DNA of 64,000 nt, taken from contig JALHOT010000003.1 of NCBI GenBank assembly GCA_022842845.1, positions 62,001-126,000 of the forward strand, written 5' to 3'. A model generated the notes under the pieces. It made no database searches. It was not told where the DNA came from and worked only from the letters and a program-made list of their open reading frames with translations. A program made the translations under genes and the position numbers. Shown piece by piece: positions 10,301-17,741 of this stretch. Numbering within the stretch: the first letter of the stretch is position 1; each line of letters begins with the position of its first letter. Source of the DNA: Cyclobacteriaceae bacterium (GTDB lineage: Bacteria; Bacteroidota; Bacteroidia; Cytophagales; Cyclobacteriaceae).

Positions 10301-11457
10301 AGTCCGGAAAAGATTTTGTTTTACCTACTGATATTGGCGGTAGCGCAAATCGATATCAATGGAAAAGAGCGGGTGTAGCAGTGAGCGGTGCCATAGCCGA
10401 TAGTTTGGTCATTCAGGATATTGGCAGGGCAAATATGGGCATCTATGTAGTAGAGGTCAGCAATAACCTTGTTCCATCTCTCACATTAGTTTCTAAGCCT
10501 GTATCCATCTTAGCAACCGCTAACCTGTCTGGAAAGCTTCTGGTTGCTGAAGGCCCTGCAAAAGGAGGTATAGCCCGCTTATTAAGGGTAACCTCTTCCA
10601 ATGGCTATGATACTATTGATAATCAAAAAATAAATACAACGGGTGACTATGCTTTTAATCAGGTGGTATTGGATGATTATCAGATTGTGGGTTTTGCCGA
10701 TACCTTGGTAGCCGGACAAGAGCGTGCTTTACCTACTTACTACGAGAGCACCATTTATTGGGAGGAGGCTGATACGCTTTTTGTGCAGAACTCACTCATT
10801 GGCCTAAATATCACTTCGCTCCTAAAACCAGGGGCACCGCTCACAGGAAAGGGTTCTATCGCGGGTGTTGTGGTAGAAGATGATGGTGCAGGGGCGCGCA
10901 CGGCTAAAACCAAACGCGTTGGGGGAGCCGGAGTATCCGCCCGAAGAGTACAAGGGACGGGCCGCGGTCTCGTTCTAGGCCCCCTGGTAGCCTACGTTTT
11001 CACTAATGATGAAGGTGAATTTAATCTGGCAGATTTACCTGTAGGCACATACCGTATCAATATTCAGTACCCCGGTTATCCTATGGATCCTAACTCTTTT
11101 GTCGACATACCCATCGGCAGCTCAGCCCTCAATGAGAATGTGAATGTTGAGGCATTAGTAGCAGAGGGCAAAGTTACAGTACGGCAATTAATAATCACCA
11201 GCATAGAAACTGGCAGTTATGCGGCAGATGTCTATCCCAATCCCAGCACAGGTAACGTTGTCATAATCTTTGAAGAAAGTTCCTCACAGCGTAGCCTGAA
11301 CTTATTCGATATGCAAGGAATTGAAATATTAACGAAGCTTGCCGGTGAAAAAACAGTCAGCCTTGACCTGAATTCTCTTCAGGCTGGATTGTACCTGTTA
11401 AAGATAAAGATTGATGGACTCACCGCTAAATCTGTTCGAATATCCATTCAACGGTAG
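4390..11457 (+). CDS. Giant T9SS mosaic protein: SBBP, three LRR blocks, FG-GAP/UnbV, Ig, CTD
   Basis: A 2355-aa exported protein with signal peptide MRTQTMLLVFVSMVSTRLMAQ. Approximate order: 40-490 SBBP-like beta-propeller repeats ('VDFDPTAGVTNL', 'DVFFARYTGAGTLVWAKSIG'); 495-605 an Fn3-like spacer; 608-960 plant-type LRRs ('LSGSIPxxLGNLxNL'); 985-1050 Ig-like; 1086-1417 seven FG-GAP/VCBS repeats with EF-like loops (DFNNDGLED, DYDNDGFLD); 1427-1514 an ASPIC/UnbV domain; 1516-1741 a second LRR block; 1751-1834 Ig-like; 1837-1947 a third LRR block; 1957-2041 Ig-like; 2042-2264 the C-terminal module shared with the 805-aa protein; 2274-2355 a T9SS type A sorting domain (YPNPSTGN). It is predicted to be a Ca2+-binding, surface-displayed adhesion or recognition protein. 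The repeats argue against an enzyme; the ligand is unknown. Confidence 0.88.
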   Translation: MRTQTMLLVFVSMVSTRLMAQELPYAWNFTSQTITPDVNSTYNVTGSTIDNSGDLYIVGFFTGTLDFDPTAGTSNLTSSGGSQDIFFAKYNPQGQLVGTPKRLGTAGAETSGNIFFDNVTSSIYLTGSFTGTADFNPSGTVNNLVSAGGTDAFIARYDADGNFLGASAIGGTLADAGGSVRVYGGDVYITGTYNGTVDFDPTAGVTNLISAGSADVFFARYTGAGTLVWAKSIGGLGFENFGALRIANNAIYLSVPVSGFTVDFDPGPGVSNLTGFNGTSDFTFASYDLNGNLNWARKIGGAGFESGTLHIIDGSDLYVAGGFEQTVDLDPGAGVTSVTSSSGQDAFLCRINASGDLVWSKTWSAPGNTTASIQQVLPNNTLLLTGTFEGTMDLDPNSGVFNQTSNGLSDGYFLRMTTAGNLIDGFSMGSTAADPAPGAISNVALTNFYMAAFYTTPVDLDPTTDVNGVSILNGGSGLSQYFATSYSLLSTVPTAQPTGLTFNTPTADSFNFLFTAAAGSPDGYLVVRRAASSPTGVPKDGKEYFPGDHLGDGVVVQSSVLTNGTSTLMAANTTYHLDVFAFNGAGNSTNYFTIAPLEGSFTTSSIGNDRVSDSLALRSIYTALGGPGWLNNSNWLVGSIDTWFGVTVTANRVTSIQLSANSMFGQLPSTLNNLTNLQTLNLSNNFISGGIPSEVGNLPNLATLNLYNNRLTGSIPPTLGNLSNLTFLSLGVNKLSGSIPISLGNLALLQMLHLDDNILSGSIPIELGNLSNLLQLRLSNNDLSGSIPLELAGLTSLTNFELDRNLLTGSIPNELGNLTAATIFYLYSNKLSGSIPTQLGNLASVQQLILHTNDFTGSIPTELGNLTNLTDLRISATKVSGAIPSSLGNLTNLQILYLGLNKDLTGAVPASFTNLTNLVQLDVQDNKLDSLPNLSGLVNLTTLVVRNNRFTFEDLEPNISKLGAVTNYSPQATFGTLQSIDVVAGQALNLTASVGGVNNIYQWKKVSTNVGTNSITFTIPTTVLTDAATYTLTVTNSIVPSLTLTSANFNVKIKAESFFEWISNAGDLTTEGLAPPVNQVTDQNYSGSWGDFNNDGLEDLYVMGFATQERGFIYKNNGDGTFSKLPNSSYFFASGRSATWADYNNDGFLDCFAPGGNTTATDSISFASVYKNNGNETFTRIPLPTTASAGTWSDTDNDGDVDLITNGGGAFPTLFRNEGNDSFMALPVFSTNASAQWNIITVDVNNDNIADVYIPDDTQRNFYVGNGDNTFTLNATTPLVTDVLAGARGISWADIDNDGDFDAYIMGNSVGNRFYINDGAGNFTFQPTTTILGETIIGSRGSAFADYDNDGYVDLLSIQSQAPAGWYLFKNNGNGTFTKQLTQSFKGGGGLVGASFGDYDNDGFLDIVSASFGLDFNGLYKNKGNSNNWLQVKLTGTMSNRSAIGAKVSVKAGGFWRHAQVLTANGFANQNSLIQQFGLGASTTADSVVIKWPSGAIQTELNIAANQRINITEENADLEALVALYDSTGGATWTNKTNWLTGHVTTWYGVRVANGRVTDVRLPNNNLTGSIPPAIGNLNALDSLELGGNQLTNGIPDVFSTFSKLKYINFGSNQLTGGIPSTLLQLDSLRTLGMARNNLSNTIPAAIGNLTSLRKLWLDENQFSGPLPNELGNLTSLTDLYVQKNQLTGAVPASFANLTNLVGCGLDDNSFTSLPILTALSNLTYFNITGNQFTFESLEPNVGVPGIFYTPQDSLGLADTVLIPTNQPYTLSYTVGGSANTYEWKKNNTTINGITGNGLTIGTPVFADEGTYRLEVQSPLVPGLTLFTRPVLVKVSSLKRDSIALAKLYAATNGNNWTTKTNWNTTPISTGNWFGVTITANRVTQVNLPSNKLQGPVPSEFADLEGVTTINLSNNSITSLPNFTTYPNITSLNVSGNNLDFASLEGNRNLTGINFSGQKNPVLGPDTILVESGKDFVLPTDIGGSANRYQWKRAGVAVSGAIADSLVIQDIGRANMGIYVVEVSNNLVPSLTLVSKPVSILATANLSGKLLVAEGPAKGGIARLLRVTSSNGYDTIDNQKINTTGDYAFNQVVLDDYQIVGFADTLVAGQERALPTYYESTIYWEEADTLFVQNSLIGLNITSLLKPGAPLTGKGSIAGVVVEDDGAGARTAKTKRVGGAGVSARRVQGTGRGLVLGPLVAYVFTNDEGEFNLADLPVGTYRINIQYPGYPMDPNSFVDIPIGSSALNENVNVEALVAEGKVTVRQLIITSIETGSYAADVYPNPSTGNVVIIFEESSSQRSLNLFDMQGIEILTKLAGEKTVSLDLNSLQAGLYLLKIKIDGLTAKSVRISIQR

Positions 11458-11480
11458 TGTTTCAACGAAAACAGAACCTT

Positions 11481-11517
11481 TACCCCCTGCTTAATGATTA
11501 GCGGGGGGTATTTCTTT
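11481..11517 (+). terminator. Strong intrinsic terminator after the giant T9SS gene
   Basis: TACCCCCTGCT pairs with AGCGGGGGGTA (11 bp with one G-U) across an 8-nt loop and is followed by TTTCTTT. It lies 23 bp after the stop and before the CHAT gene, so the CHAT gene probably has its own promoter or receives only read-through. Confidence 0.8.
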
Positions 11518-11547
11518 GTATTTTTAAACTTCTTTAAAGCATATCCT

Positions 11548-14500
11548 ATGAAAACAGTCGTCTCCTGTTTTTTATCATTTTTGATCTCCCACGCAGTGTT
11601 GGCACAAGAGATTCCGAAACAATACATTGTATTGGAACAGCATTACAATAATGGAAACTACTCGGCTTGCAGTAAGATGGAACAAGACGTGTTATCGATG
11701 GCCTCACAAAGAAAAGATACACTGGTAGCCAATAGCCTCTTTTACATCGGAAGCGCCTTCTTAGAGTTAGGGAAATCAGAAAAAGCCATAGCCTACTTTG
11801 AGAAAGAAAAAAACCTGAGAGCCGAACTGGGCCTCACCTCTTCAGAAGACTATAGCAATAGTCTTTCTAATTTGGTTTTTCTTTACATCGAAACTAGAAA
11901 CTACGCAGAATCCGGCAAACTACTTTCGGAGCTAATAAGTAACGATAAAAAGATCTTTGGTGCTACAGGAGACACTTACATTCAAACCGTCATCAACGCG
12001 TCTGAAACATTGCTTAACCTGGATCGAGTGGACGATGCTGAAGCATTATTACAAACTACGCTCAAGCAACAAGCCAAGGGCTCTGGAAATTATGGACTCC
12101 TTTTATCCAAGATGGGAGATATTTACACCTACTCAGGAAAATACTCGAAGGCGAATGCCGCACTTGCGGAGGCCTTGCCTATTTTAGAAAAATCATTTGG
12201 TACCAACTCTAATGAACAAATTTTGGCCTTGTTCAACCTGGGAACTCTTTACATGGCGCAAGGCAAGTATCCAGAAGCTGAAGAAGTGTTTGACTCTGTT
12301 TTGGACTTGGCAGACCCTAAACAACAAACCTATATTTCTACTCTTAATAACCAAGCACTCGTTTATCGTAGGCTCGGCTTTTTGGAAAAAGCTGAGCATA
12401 CATTTTCTGAGATAAAAACACTTGATAGCGCAACAGTTGGAATTGGCCATCCAGATTATGCCATCACGCTATCCAACATTGCCTTGGTGCAGACAGATGA
12501 AGGGAAATATGCAGCAGCTGAAAAAAATCTGCTAGAGGCTATAGATGTTCAGAGAAAAAATAAAGAAACAAAAACTGTTTCGTATGCACGAAAGGAAACC
12601 AACTTGGCACGGGTTTACCAGCTTTCTGGTCAAGCTAATAAAGCCATTCCTCTGTTAGAACGAGCTGCGGCCTCTTTCAAAAGCAATATGGGAGAAAAGA
12701 GTCCTGAATATGCAACTGCCCTTTTCAATTTAGGCATGGCCTATTGGAAAGCTGGAAAGGGGACAGAAGGCATTAAACTACTTAAAGCGTCTTCATCTAT
12801 ACGAGCTTCTTTACTTGGAAAAAAACATCCACTCTACGCAGAGAGTGCACAAAAAATTGCGGAGTACCAATGGCTGCAAAAGCAAAATAAGGAAGCCCAG
12901 CAAACCTTTGGCGAGGTTTTTAATAACTATTACAACCAAATCGATCTTACCTTTCCTGCATTAACCGAAGAAGAGAAAGCAAAATTCTATTACAATAATA
13001 TTCGTCCTTCCTTCGATAAGTTCAATGCCTTTGCCGTGCAGACCAGAGCTGAAATTCCATCAGTGCTAAGCGAAGTGTACAACCATCAGCTCAATACCAA
13101 GGGGGTAATTATGATGGCAACCGAAAAGGTAAAGCAAGGCATACAAAGTATGAATGACCCTGCGCTACTTGCACAATTTGAAGCATGGCAAGATTTGAAA
13201 GAACAAATAGCCAAACTCTATGGTCAGCATGACCAACCTGAAGTTTTGGATTCTTTAGTGCAAAGAGCCAACCTACTTGAGAAAGAACTTACCAGGAAGT
13301 CAGCTGCTTTTGCGAGTCAGTATGTTAAGAAAAAATATACCTGGGAGGAAGTGCAGCAGAAATTAAAACCAGGAGAAGCGGCCGTGGAAGTGATCCGCTT
13401 CATCAACTACACTCCCGATTTAGGCGGTAGCTTTCTTGAAGAAATTAAATACGCATTTTTGGTCATCACCCCACAAAGCAAAGGCCAGCCCGATTTGATT
13501 TTACTTAACAATGGCAAAGAGCTTGAAACCAAATTCATTAATTTTTACCGCAATAGCATACGCTTTCAGCAAGAGGATCGCTACTCCTATAAAAATTATT
13601 TTGAGCCTTTGGCCGATTACCTGAAGAACAATACAATTCAAAAAGTATTCTTTTCACCAGAGGGTGTTTACAATCAGATTAATCTGAATAGTGTTCGCAA
13701 TCCATTTACCCAACAATATATTCTAGATGAGTATGACATCCACCTACTCACCAATACAAAAGACCTAATTGCGCCTATTGCCGATAAGCGTGTCGGGCAA
13801 AGCCCAGTGCTGTTGGGTTTCCCTAAATTCAATTTAGAAGATAGCGGAAACACGAAGATTGCCGAAACAAGAGGCACTCGTGGAACGACCAGAGGTGGCA
13901 CTACCCGTGGGGGTATCAGCCGTGGCTTCAGAGGAGGTTTGCTTCGTTACATGCGCGGAGAACAAGATGGCATTTCTGTTTTACCAGGCACGCAAAAAGA
14001 AATTAATGAGATCTCCACTTTGTTTACAGACGCCCCAGCGGTGTATATGGAAGCGCAAGCAGCAGAACATACCATTAAGGCAGTTAATAATCCACGCATT
14101 TTACACATTGCTACACACGGCTATTTTTTAGAAGATGAAGTGACCGCCAGCGAAGGCAATAAAGCGCAATACATATCCAATCCCTTGTTAAAGGCAGGAT
14201 TAATTTTAGCTGGTGCCGAAAACTTTCTTACAACGGGTGATCCGGTGAATGAAGCCGGTGATGACGGTATCCTCACTGCTTATGAAGCCATGAACCTGAC
14301 CTTAGACAATACAGATTTGGTGGTATTATCGGCTTGCGAAACAGGCTTAGGGCAGGTAAAAAATGGTGAAGGTGTATATGGCTTACAGCGCGCCTTCCGG
14401 TTGGCTGGCACCAAAAACATTGTGATGAGTTTATGGAGTGTAGATGATGAGGCTACACAAGAATTGATGTCTTTGTTTTATAAAGAGATGCTTACTAATC

Positions 14501-14598
14501 CATCGCAACACGATGCATTCCGCATTGCGCAACAAAAACTTAAAGAAAAATTCAAGCAGCCTTTTTACTGGGGTGCCTTCATCATGGTAGGTAGATAA
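11548..14598 (+). CDS. Secreted TPR-CHAT (caspase-like) protein with RG-rich insert
   Basis: The ATG at 11548 starts the signal peptide MKTVVSCFLSFLISHAVLAQ. The track's ATG at 11494 lies within the terminator hairpin and is rejected. The resulting 1016-aa protein has many tetratricopeptide repeats in its N-terminal half ('ALFNLGTLYMAQGKYPEAEE', 'TLSNIALVQTDEGKYAAAEK'), then a CHAT domain in about the last 350 residues. The catalytic pair is intact: His857 in HIATHGYF and Cys930 in LSACETGLG. Between them and the start of the CHAT fold is an Arg/Gly-rich stretch (RGTRGTTRGGTTRGG) absent from the other two CHAT proteins here. CHAT domains belong to the caspase/gingipain clan; TPRs usually mediate sensing or partner binding. 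Location is predicted periplasmic or extracellular. The substrate is unknown, but it directly follows two T9SS surface proteins. Confidence 0.88.
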   Translation: MKTVVSCFLSFLISHAVLAQEIPKQYIVLEQHYNNGNYSACSKMEQDVLSMASQRKDTLVANSLFYIGSAFLELGKSEKAIAYFEKEKNLRAELGLTSSEDYSNSLSNLVFLYIETRNYAESGKLLSELISNDKKIFGATGDTYIQTVINASETLLNLDRVDDAEALLQTTLKQQAKGSGNYGLLLSKMGDIYTYSGKYSKANAALAEALPILEKSFGTNSNEQILALFNLGTLYMAQGKYPEAEEVFDSVLDLADPKQQTYISTLNNQALVYRRLGFLEKAEHTFSEIKTLDSATVGIGHPDYAITLSNIALVQTDEGKYAAAEKNLLEAIDVQRKNKETKTVSYARKETNLARVYQLSGQANKAIPLLERAAASFKSNMGEKSPEYATALFNLGMAYWKAGKGTEGIKLLKASSSIRASLLGKKHPLYAESAQKIAEYQWLQKQNKEAQQTFGEVFNNYYNQIDLTFPALTEEEKAKFYYNNIRPSFDKFNAFAVQTRAEIPSVLSEVYNHQLNTKGVIMMATEKVKQGIQSMNDPALLAQFEAWQDLKEQIAKLYGQHDQPEVLDSLVQRANLLEKELTRKSAAFASQYVKKKYTWEEVQQKLKPGEAAVEVIRFINYTPDLGGSFLEEIKYAFLVITPQSKGQPDLILLNNGKELETKFINFYRNSIRFQQEDRYSYKNYFEPLADYLKNNTIQKVFFSPEGVYNQINLNSVRNPFTQQYILDEYDIHLLTNTKDLIAPIADKRVGQSPVLLGFPKFNLEDSGNTKIAETRGTRGTTRGGTTRGGISRGFRGGLLRYMRGEQDGISVLPGTQKEINEISTLFTDAPAVYMEAQAAEHTIKAVNNPRILHIATHGYFLEDEVTASEGNKAQYISNPLLKAGLILAGAENFLTTGDPVNEAGDDGILTAYEAMNLTLDNTDLVVLSACETGLGQVKNGEGVYGLQRAFRLAGTKNIVMSLWSVDDEATQELMSLFYKEMLTNPSQHDAFRIAQQKLKEKFKQPFYWGAFIMVGR

Positions 14599-14620
14599 AG
14601 CTTAAACTATCATCAAAATA

Positions 14621-14654
14621 AAAGGGGTTGTCCAACTTGTTGTACAACCCCTTT
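14621..14654. terminator. Bidirectional terminator between convergent genes
   Basis: AAAGGGGTTGT and ACAACCCCTTT form a perfect 11-bp stem with a 12-nt loop between the CHAT gene (+) and the OmpA lipoprotein gene (-). Read on the minus strand the stem is followed by TTTATTTT; on the plus strand only a short T run is present, so it should work best for the leftward gene. Confidence 0.75.
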
Positions 14655-14670
14655 ACGTATGCGACTATTC

Positions 14671-15618
14671 TTAATTACTTTCTAACAGTTTAAAGAGTTC
14701 ATCTAAATCAGGGGTAATGATAATCTCTGTTCTTCTGTTCTTCTGTTTATTTTGAGGCGTATCGTTACTCATCAAGGGTGAAAACTCACCTTTGCCTGCT
14801 GCCACAATCTGCTTAGGCGCTACACCACCTTTCACCAATATTTTGGTAATGGATGTAGCCCGCATCACACTCAAATCCCAGTTGTCCTGCATATAGGCAG
14901 ATTTCTTGGAAATCGGCACGTTGTCTGTATGGCCTTCTACCATAATATTGATATCGCGCTGATCTTTTAAGGCCTTCGCTAATTGCTGCAATGCCCCTAC
15001 CCCTTTTTGATCAACTTCAATACTACCGGAGCCAAAAAGCAACTGCTCTGCCAAGGAGACATATACTTTTCCATTCTTAACTTTAACCGTTAAATCATTT
15101 TCCTTAAAATTTAATAAGGCATTGCTGATGCGCGCTTTAAGGTCTTGTACCGCCTTGTCTTTGTTAGCAAGAATTTGCTCCAATTCATTTACCTTCTTTT
15201 CACGCTCCGCCAAACTGCTGCTCAATGAATCATTCTGCCTTCTTGTTTTTTCTAAACTTTCCTGAATGGCTAACAACTGCTGTTGTTGCTGGGTCAGATC
15301 GCGGTTCATTTTACCACTGTTGCTTAACAGATTTTTGTATAAAGTATTAAGCTGTTCATGCTCCTTTTCAAGTGAACTAAGCTTGCGCTGGTTCTGTCGC
15401 AGGTTAGTGCCTAAGGCCCCCGTATCAGCCTTTAATTGATCAAACTGCTGGTTTAAACTTGAATATTTACCGGTGAGTGAATCTAATTGGGCTGTTCTTT
15501 CGTTAAGGTCAGCCTCTGTCCTAACCTTTTGGGCCAGCATATCATCAAATTTCTTTTTAGAAACGATGCAGCTGCTTAAAAAAATGGTCAGTGTGAAAAA
15601 TAAAAAAATTCTTTTCAT
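14671..15618 (-). CDS. OmpA-family peptidoglycan-binding lipoprotein with coiled coil
   Basis: 315 aa. The N-terminus MKRIFLFFTLTIFLSSC has a lipobox (LSSC) followed by a Lys-rich +2 region. Residues about 25-180 are a long coiled coil rich in Gln, Leu and Glu ('LNERTAQLDSLTGKYSSLNQ'). The last 120 residues are an OmpA/MotB C-terminal domain, with 'VEGHTDNVPI' and 'NWDLSVMRATSITKILV' and the 'NRRTEIII' end. These are the peptidoglycan (meso-DAP) contact signatures. It probably tethers the outer membrane to the cell wall, with the coiled coil as a spacer, as in Pal/OmpA-like lipoproteins of Bacteroidota. It is transcribed alone, convergent with the CHAT gene. Confidence 0.88.
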   Translation of the reverse strand: MKRIFLFFTLTIFLSSCIVSKKKFDDMLAQKVRTEADLNERTAQLDSLTGKYSSLNQQFDQLKADTGALGTNLRQNQRKLSSLEKEHEQLNTLYKNLLSNSGKMNRDLTQQQQQLLAIQESLEKTRRQNDSLSSSLAEREKKVNELEQILANKDKAVQDLKARISNALLNFKENDLTVKVKNGKVYVSLAEQLLFGSGSIEVDQKGVGALQQLAKALKDQRDINIMVEGHTDNVPISKKSAYMQDNWDLSVMRATSITKILVKGGVAPKQIVAAGKGEFSPLMSNDTPQNKQKNRRTEIIITPDLDELFKLLESN

Positions 15619-15705
15619 ATGCTATTGACGGTTACTTCGTTAATACATTCAAAATTAATGACAATTCCCTTTAAATCTAGCTTACTATCACATTAACCTA
15701 TATAT

Positions 15706-16782
15706 ATGTCAAGACAAAGTATTTACCTGTTTACATTCTTTTTTACGGCCATGGTTCTTTTTACCAGTTGCGAAAAAGAAGAGACGATACGATTATCCTC
15801 CACAGATGCGAAAGAATCGTTCCGTGACGTAGACTTTACCCTTTCTGCAGAATTGGAAAACTTCAGCAATGCAGAAGGATTTAAAGCCCTGGAAACCCTT
15901 GCCTCCCTGACCAATGGTGGCTCTCTGTTTACGACAGCCCGGATGAAGGATGCCAGAAAAAATCCGGCTGCTTACGTAAGGAAAACGATTAGCAATTTTC
16001 AGCACATGATTAGCGAGCCTAGTGCTGAGAGCCGTGCGCAGGGCAATGAACCCTTTAATTATACCCAGCATAAAGGTATTTATACCTGGAAGCCTTCCAT
16101 TCAAGATTTTGAATACACCGGACAGTCAAACATTATTGAATTACGTTTCCCAACTAATGGAAGCACTACCAACAATGCCGTTTTCAGATTAACCAATTAT
16201 GCAGAAGTAGAAACGCCTTTTGGAGATGAAGCTTATAGTCCAACAGCCATCGAGGCCACCCTCGACATTAACAATGTTAAACAAGCCTCTTTAAGTTTAT
16301 CGGCAACTTACAAAGCCGATGGTACGGATGATCCGGTGTTTGCTGATATTTCCTATTTTGTAAGTCCTTATACATTGGATATTAATTTAGATGATACCAA
16401 ACCTTCCATCACCACATTTTCTCAATACCTGAGCAAGAATAATGATAAACTGATAGGATGGGCTTTAACCGCCAGCTATAAAGGGGCAAAAATTGAAACA
16501 AATCTCAGCAAGTTAGAAGGGACGGTTCAACTGGCTTCTGCCATCTTTACGATTGTTATCACAGCCCCTGAAGATCCAACAGGGGTACCTGATCTCAACG
16601 ATATCATTAAGATCAATGTAACGGTAGATGGCAAGCTTGCCGGAAAAGTGATTTGGGTGACCGAAGCTGGTGCAACTGAACCCAGCCCTTACCTTCAATA
16701 CAATGATGGCAGCCAACAAAAGCTATCAGATATTTTTAAATCGCTGGAAGTTGCCCTCAGCGGCTTAACAACGATGGTTTAG
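15706..16782 (+). CDS. Lipoprotein of unknown function
   Basis: 358 aa with a lipoprotein signal (MSRQSIYLFTFFFTAMVLFTSC; Cys22, then EKEE). The mature part starts with an acidic and helical region ('DAKESFRDVDFTLSAELENF'), followed by a beta-rich region with 'GIYTWKPSIQDFEYTGQ', 'IIELRFPTNGSTTNNAVFRL' and 'LSLSATYKADGTDDP'. I recognise no named family. The length and pattern fit lipoproteins of unknown function that are common in Bacteroidota. It is divergent from the OmpA lipoprotein (87-bp intergenic) and followed by a good terminator, so it is monocistronic. Confidence 0.75.
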   Translation: MSRQSIYLFTFFFTAMVLFTSCEKEETIRLSSTDAKESFRDVDFTLSAELENFSNAEGFKALETLASLTNGGSLFTTARMKDARKNPAAYVRKTISNFQHMISEPSAESRAQGNEPFNYTQHKGIYTWKPSIQDFEYTGQSNIIELRFPTNGSTTNNAVFRLTNYAEVETPFGDEAYSPTAIEATLDINNVKQASLSLSATYKADGTDDPVFADISYFVSPYTLDINLDDTKPSITTFSQYLSKNNDKLIGWALTASYKGAKIETNLSKLEGTVQLASAIFTIVITAPEDPTGVPDLNDIIKINVTVDGKLAGKVIWVTEAGATEPSPYLQYNDGSQQKLSDIFKSLEVALSGLTTMV

Positions 16783-16799
16783 GCTATTTAGAAATAGAT

Positions 16800-16830
16800 A
16801 AAAAGGAGCTCACGGGCTCCTTTTTTATTT
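16800..16830 (+). terminator. Intrinsic terminator after the 358-aa lipoprotein gene
   Basis: AAAAAGGAGC pairs with GCTCCTTTTT across a 6-nt loop and runs into TATTTTCT. It starts 18 bp after the stop codon. Confidence 0.85.
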
Positions 16831-16857
16831 TCTACCTTTCTGAAAAATTGCGTGTAT

Positions 16858-17712
16858 ATGGAAGGCATGTTAAAACCCGGATCATTAAAAGATAAAACAA
16901 TTGTTATTACTGGTGGTGGTACAGGCTTAGGACGTTCTATAGGTAAATACTGTCTCGAGTTGGGTGCTAATCTTGTCATCACCTCGCGGAAAAAAGAAGT
17001 CATTGATAAAACGGCTGCGGATCTCATGCAGGAAACAGGTGGGCAAGTACTGGCCATCCCAGCTGATGTACGCAAATATGAAGAAATAGAAAATGTATTG
17101 AAACAGGCAGATCAGCGCTTCGGTCAGATACATGCAGTATTGAATAATGCAGCCGGCAACTTCATCAGTCCTACCGAACGCCTATCGCACAGAGCCTTTG
17201 ATATTATTGTTGATATTGTATTGAAAGGAACCTACTACACTACCTTAGCTGCAGGCAAAAACTGGATCAACAAAAAACAAGGAGGTACTTTTTTAAACAT
17301 TGTCACCACCTACGCCTGGACTGGTTCCGGTTATGTAGTGCCCTCTGCTTGCAGTAAAGCAGGTGTATTGGCCCTTACGCGCTCACTGGCACAAGAGTGG
17401 GCCAAGTACGGCATCAGAAGTAACGCCATTGCTCCGGGGCCCTTTCCAACAGAAGGTGCGTGGAGCCGCCTGCTGCCTGGCGATCTCGTTAAGAAATTTG
17501 ATCCGGCAGAGCGCGTTCCCTTAAAACGGGTTGGTGAGCATCAGGAACTGGCAAACCTCGCAGCTTATTTACTATCTGACTATTCTGCCTATGTTAATGG
17601 CGAAGTCATCACGATCGATGGTGGGGAATGGTTGAGAAGTGGCGGTGAGTTCAGTCATCTGGAAGCCATACCGGATGACGTGTGGGATATGATTGAGAAA
17701 AATAGGAAGTAA
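16858..17712 (+). CDS. SDR-family 2,4-dienoyl-CoA reductase (DECR1-like)
   Basis: About 284 aa from ATG 16858; GTG 16852 and ATG 16867 are alternatives and no clear ribosome site decides. The Rossmann nucleotide motif is VITGGGTGLG and the NNAAGNF motif is present. Instead of the usual YxxxK the active-site segment reads 'TTYAWTGSGYVVPSACSKAG', which matches from memory the mitochondrial DECR1 pattern (Tyr, then Ser and Lys 11 and 15 residues later). The C-terminus 'VITIDGGEWLRSGGEF' also matches DECR1. The predicted reaction is NADPH-dependent reduction of 2,4-dienoyl-CoA during beta-oxidation of unsaturated fatty acids, in the cytosol. No other beta-oxidation gene is adjacent, although a hotdog thioesterase lies 10 kb away. 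A generic SDR is the alternative. Confidence 0.85.
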   Translation: MEGMLKPGSLKDKTIVITGGGTGLGRSIGKYCLELGANLVITSRKKEVIDKTAADLMQETGGQVLAIPADVRKYEEIENVLKQADQRFGQIHAVLNNAAGNFISPTERLSHRAFDIIVDIVLKGTYYTTLAAGKNWINKKQGGTFLNIVTTYAWTGSGYVVPSACSKAGVLALTRSLAQEWAKYGIRSNAIAPGPFPTEGAWSRLLPGDLVKKFDPAERVPLKRVGEHQELANLAAYLLSDYSAYVNGEVITIDGGEWLRSGGEFSHLEAIPDDVWDMIEKNRK

Positions 17713-17741
17713 ATAACAAGCCACATTATACTTTAATTTCC

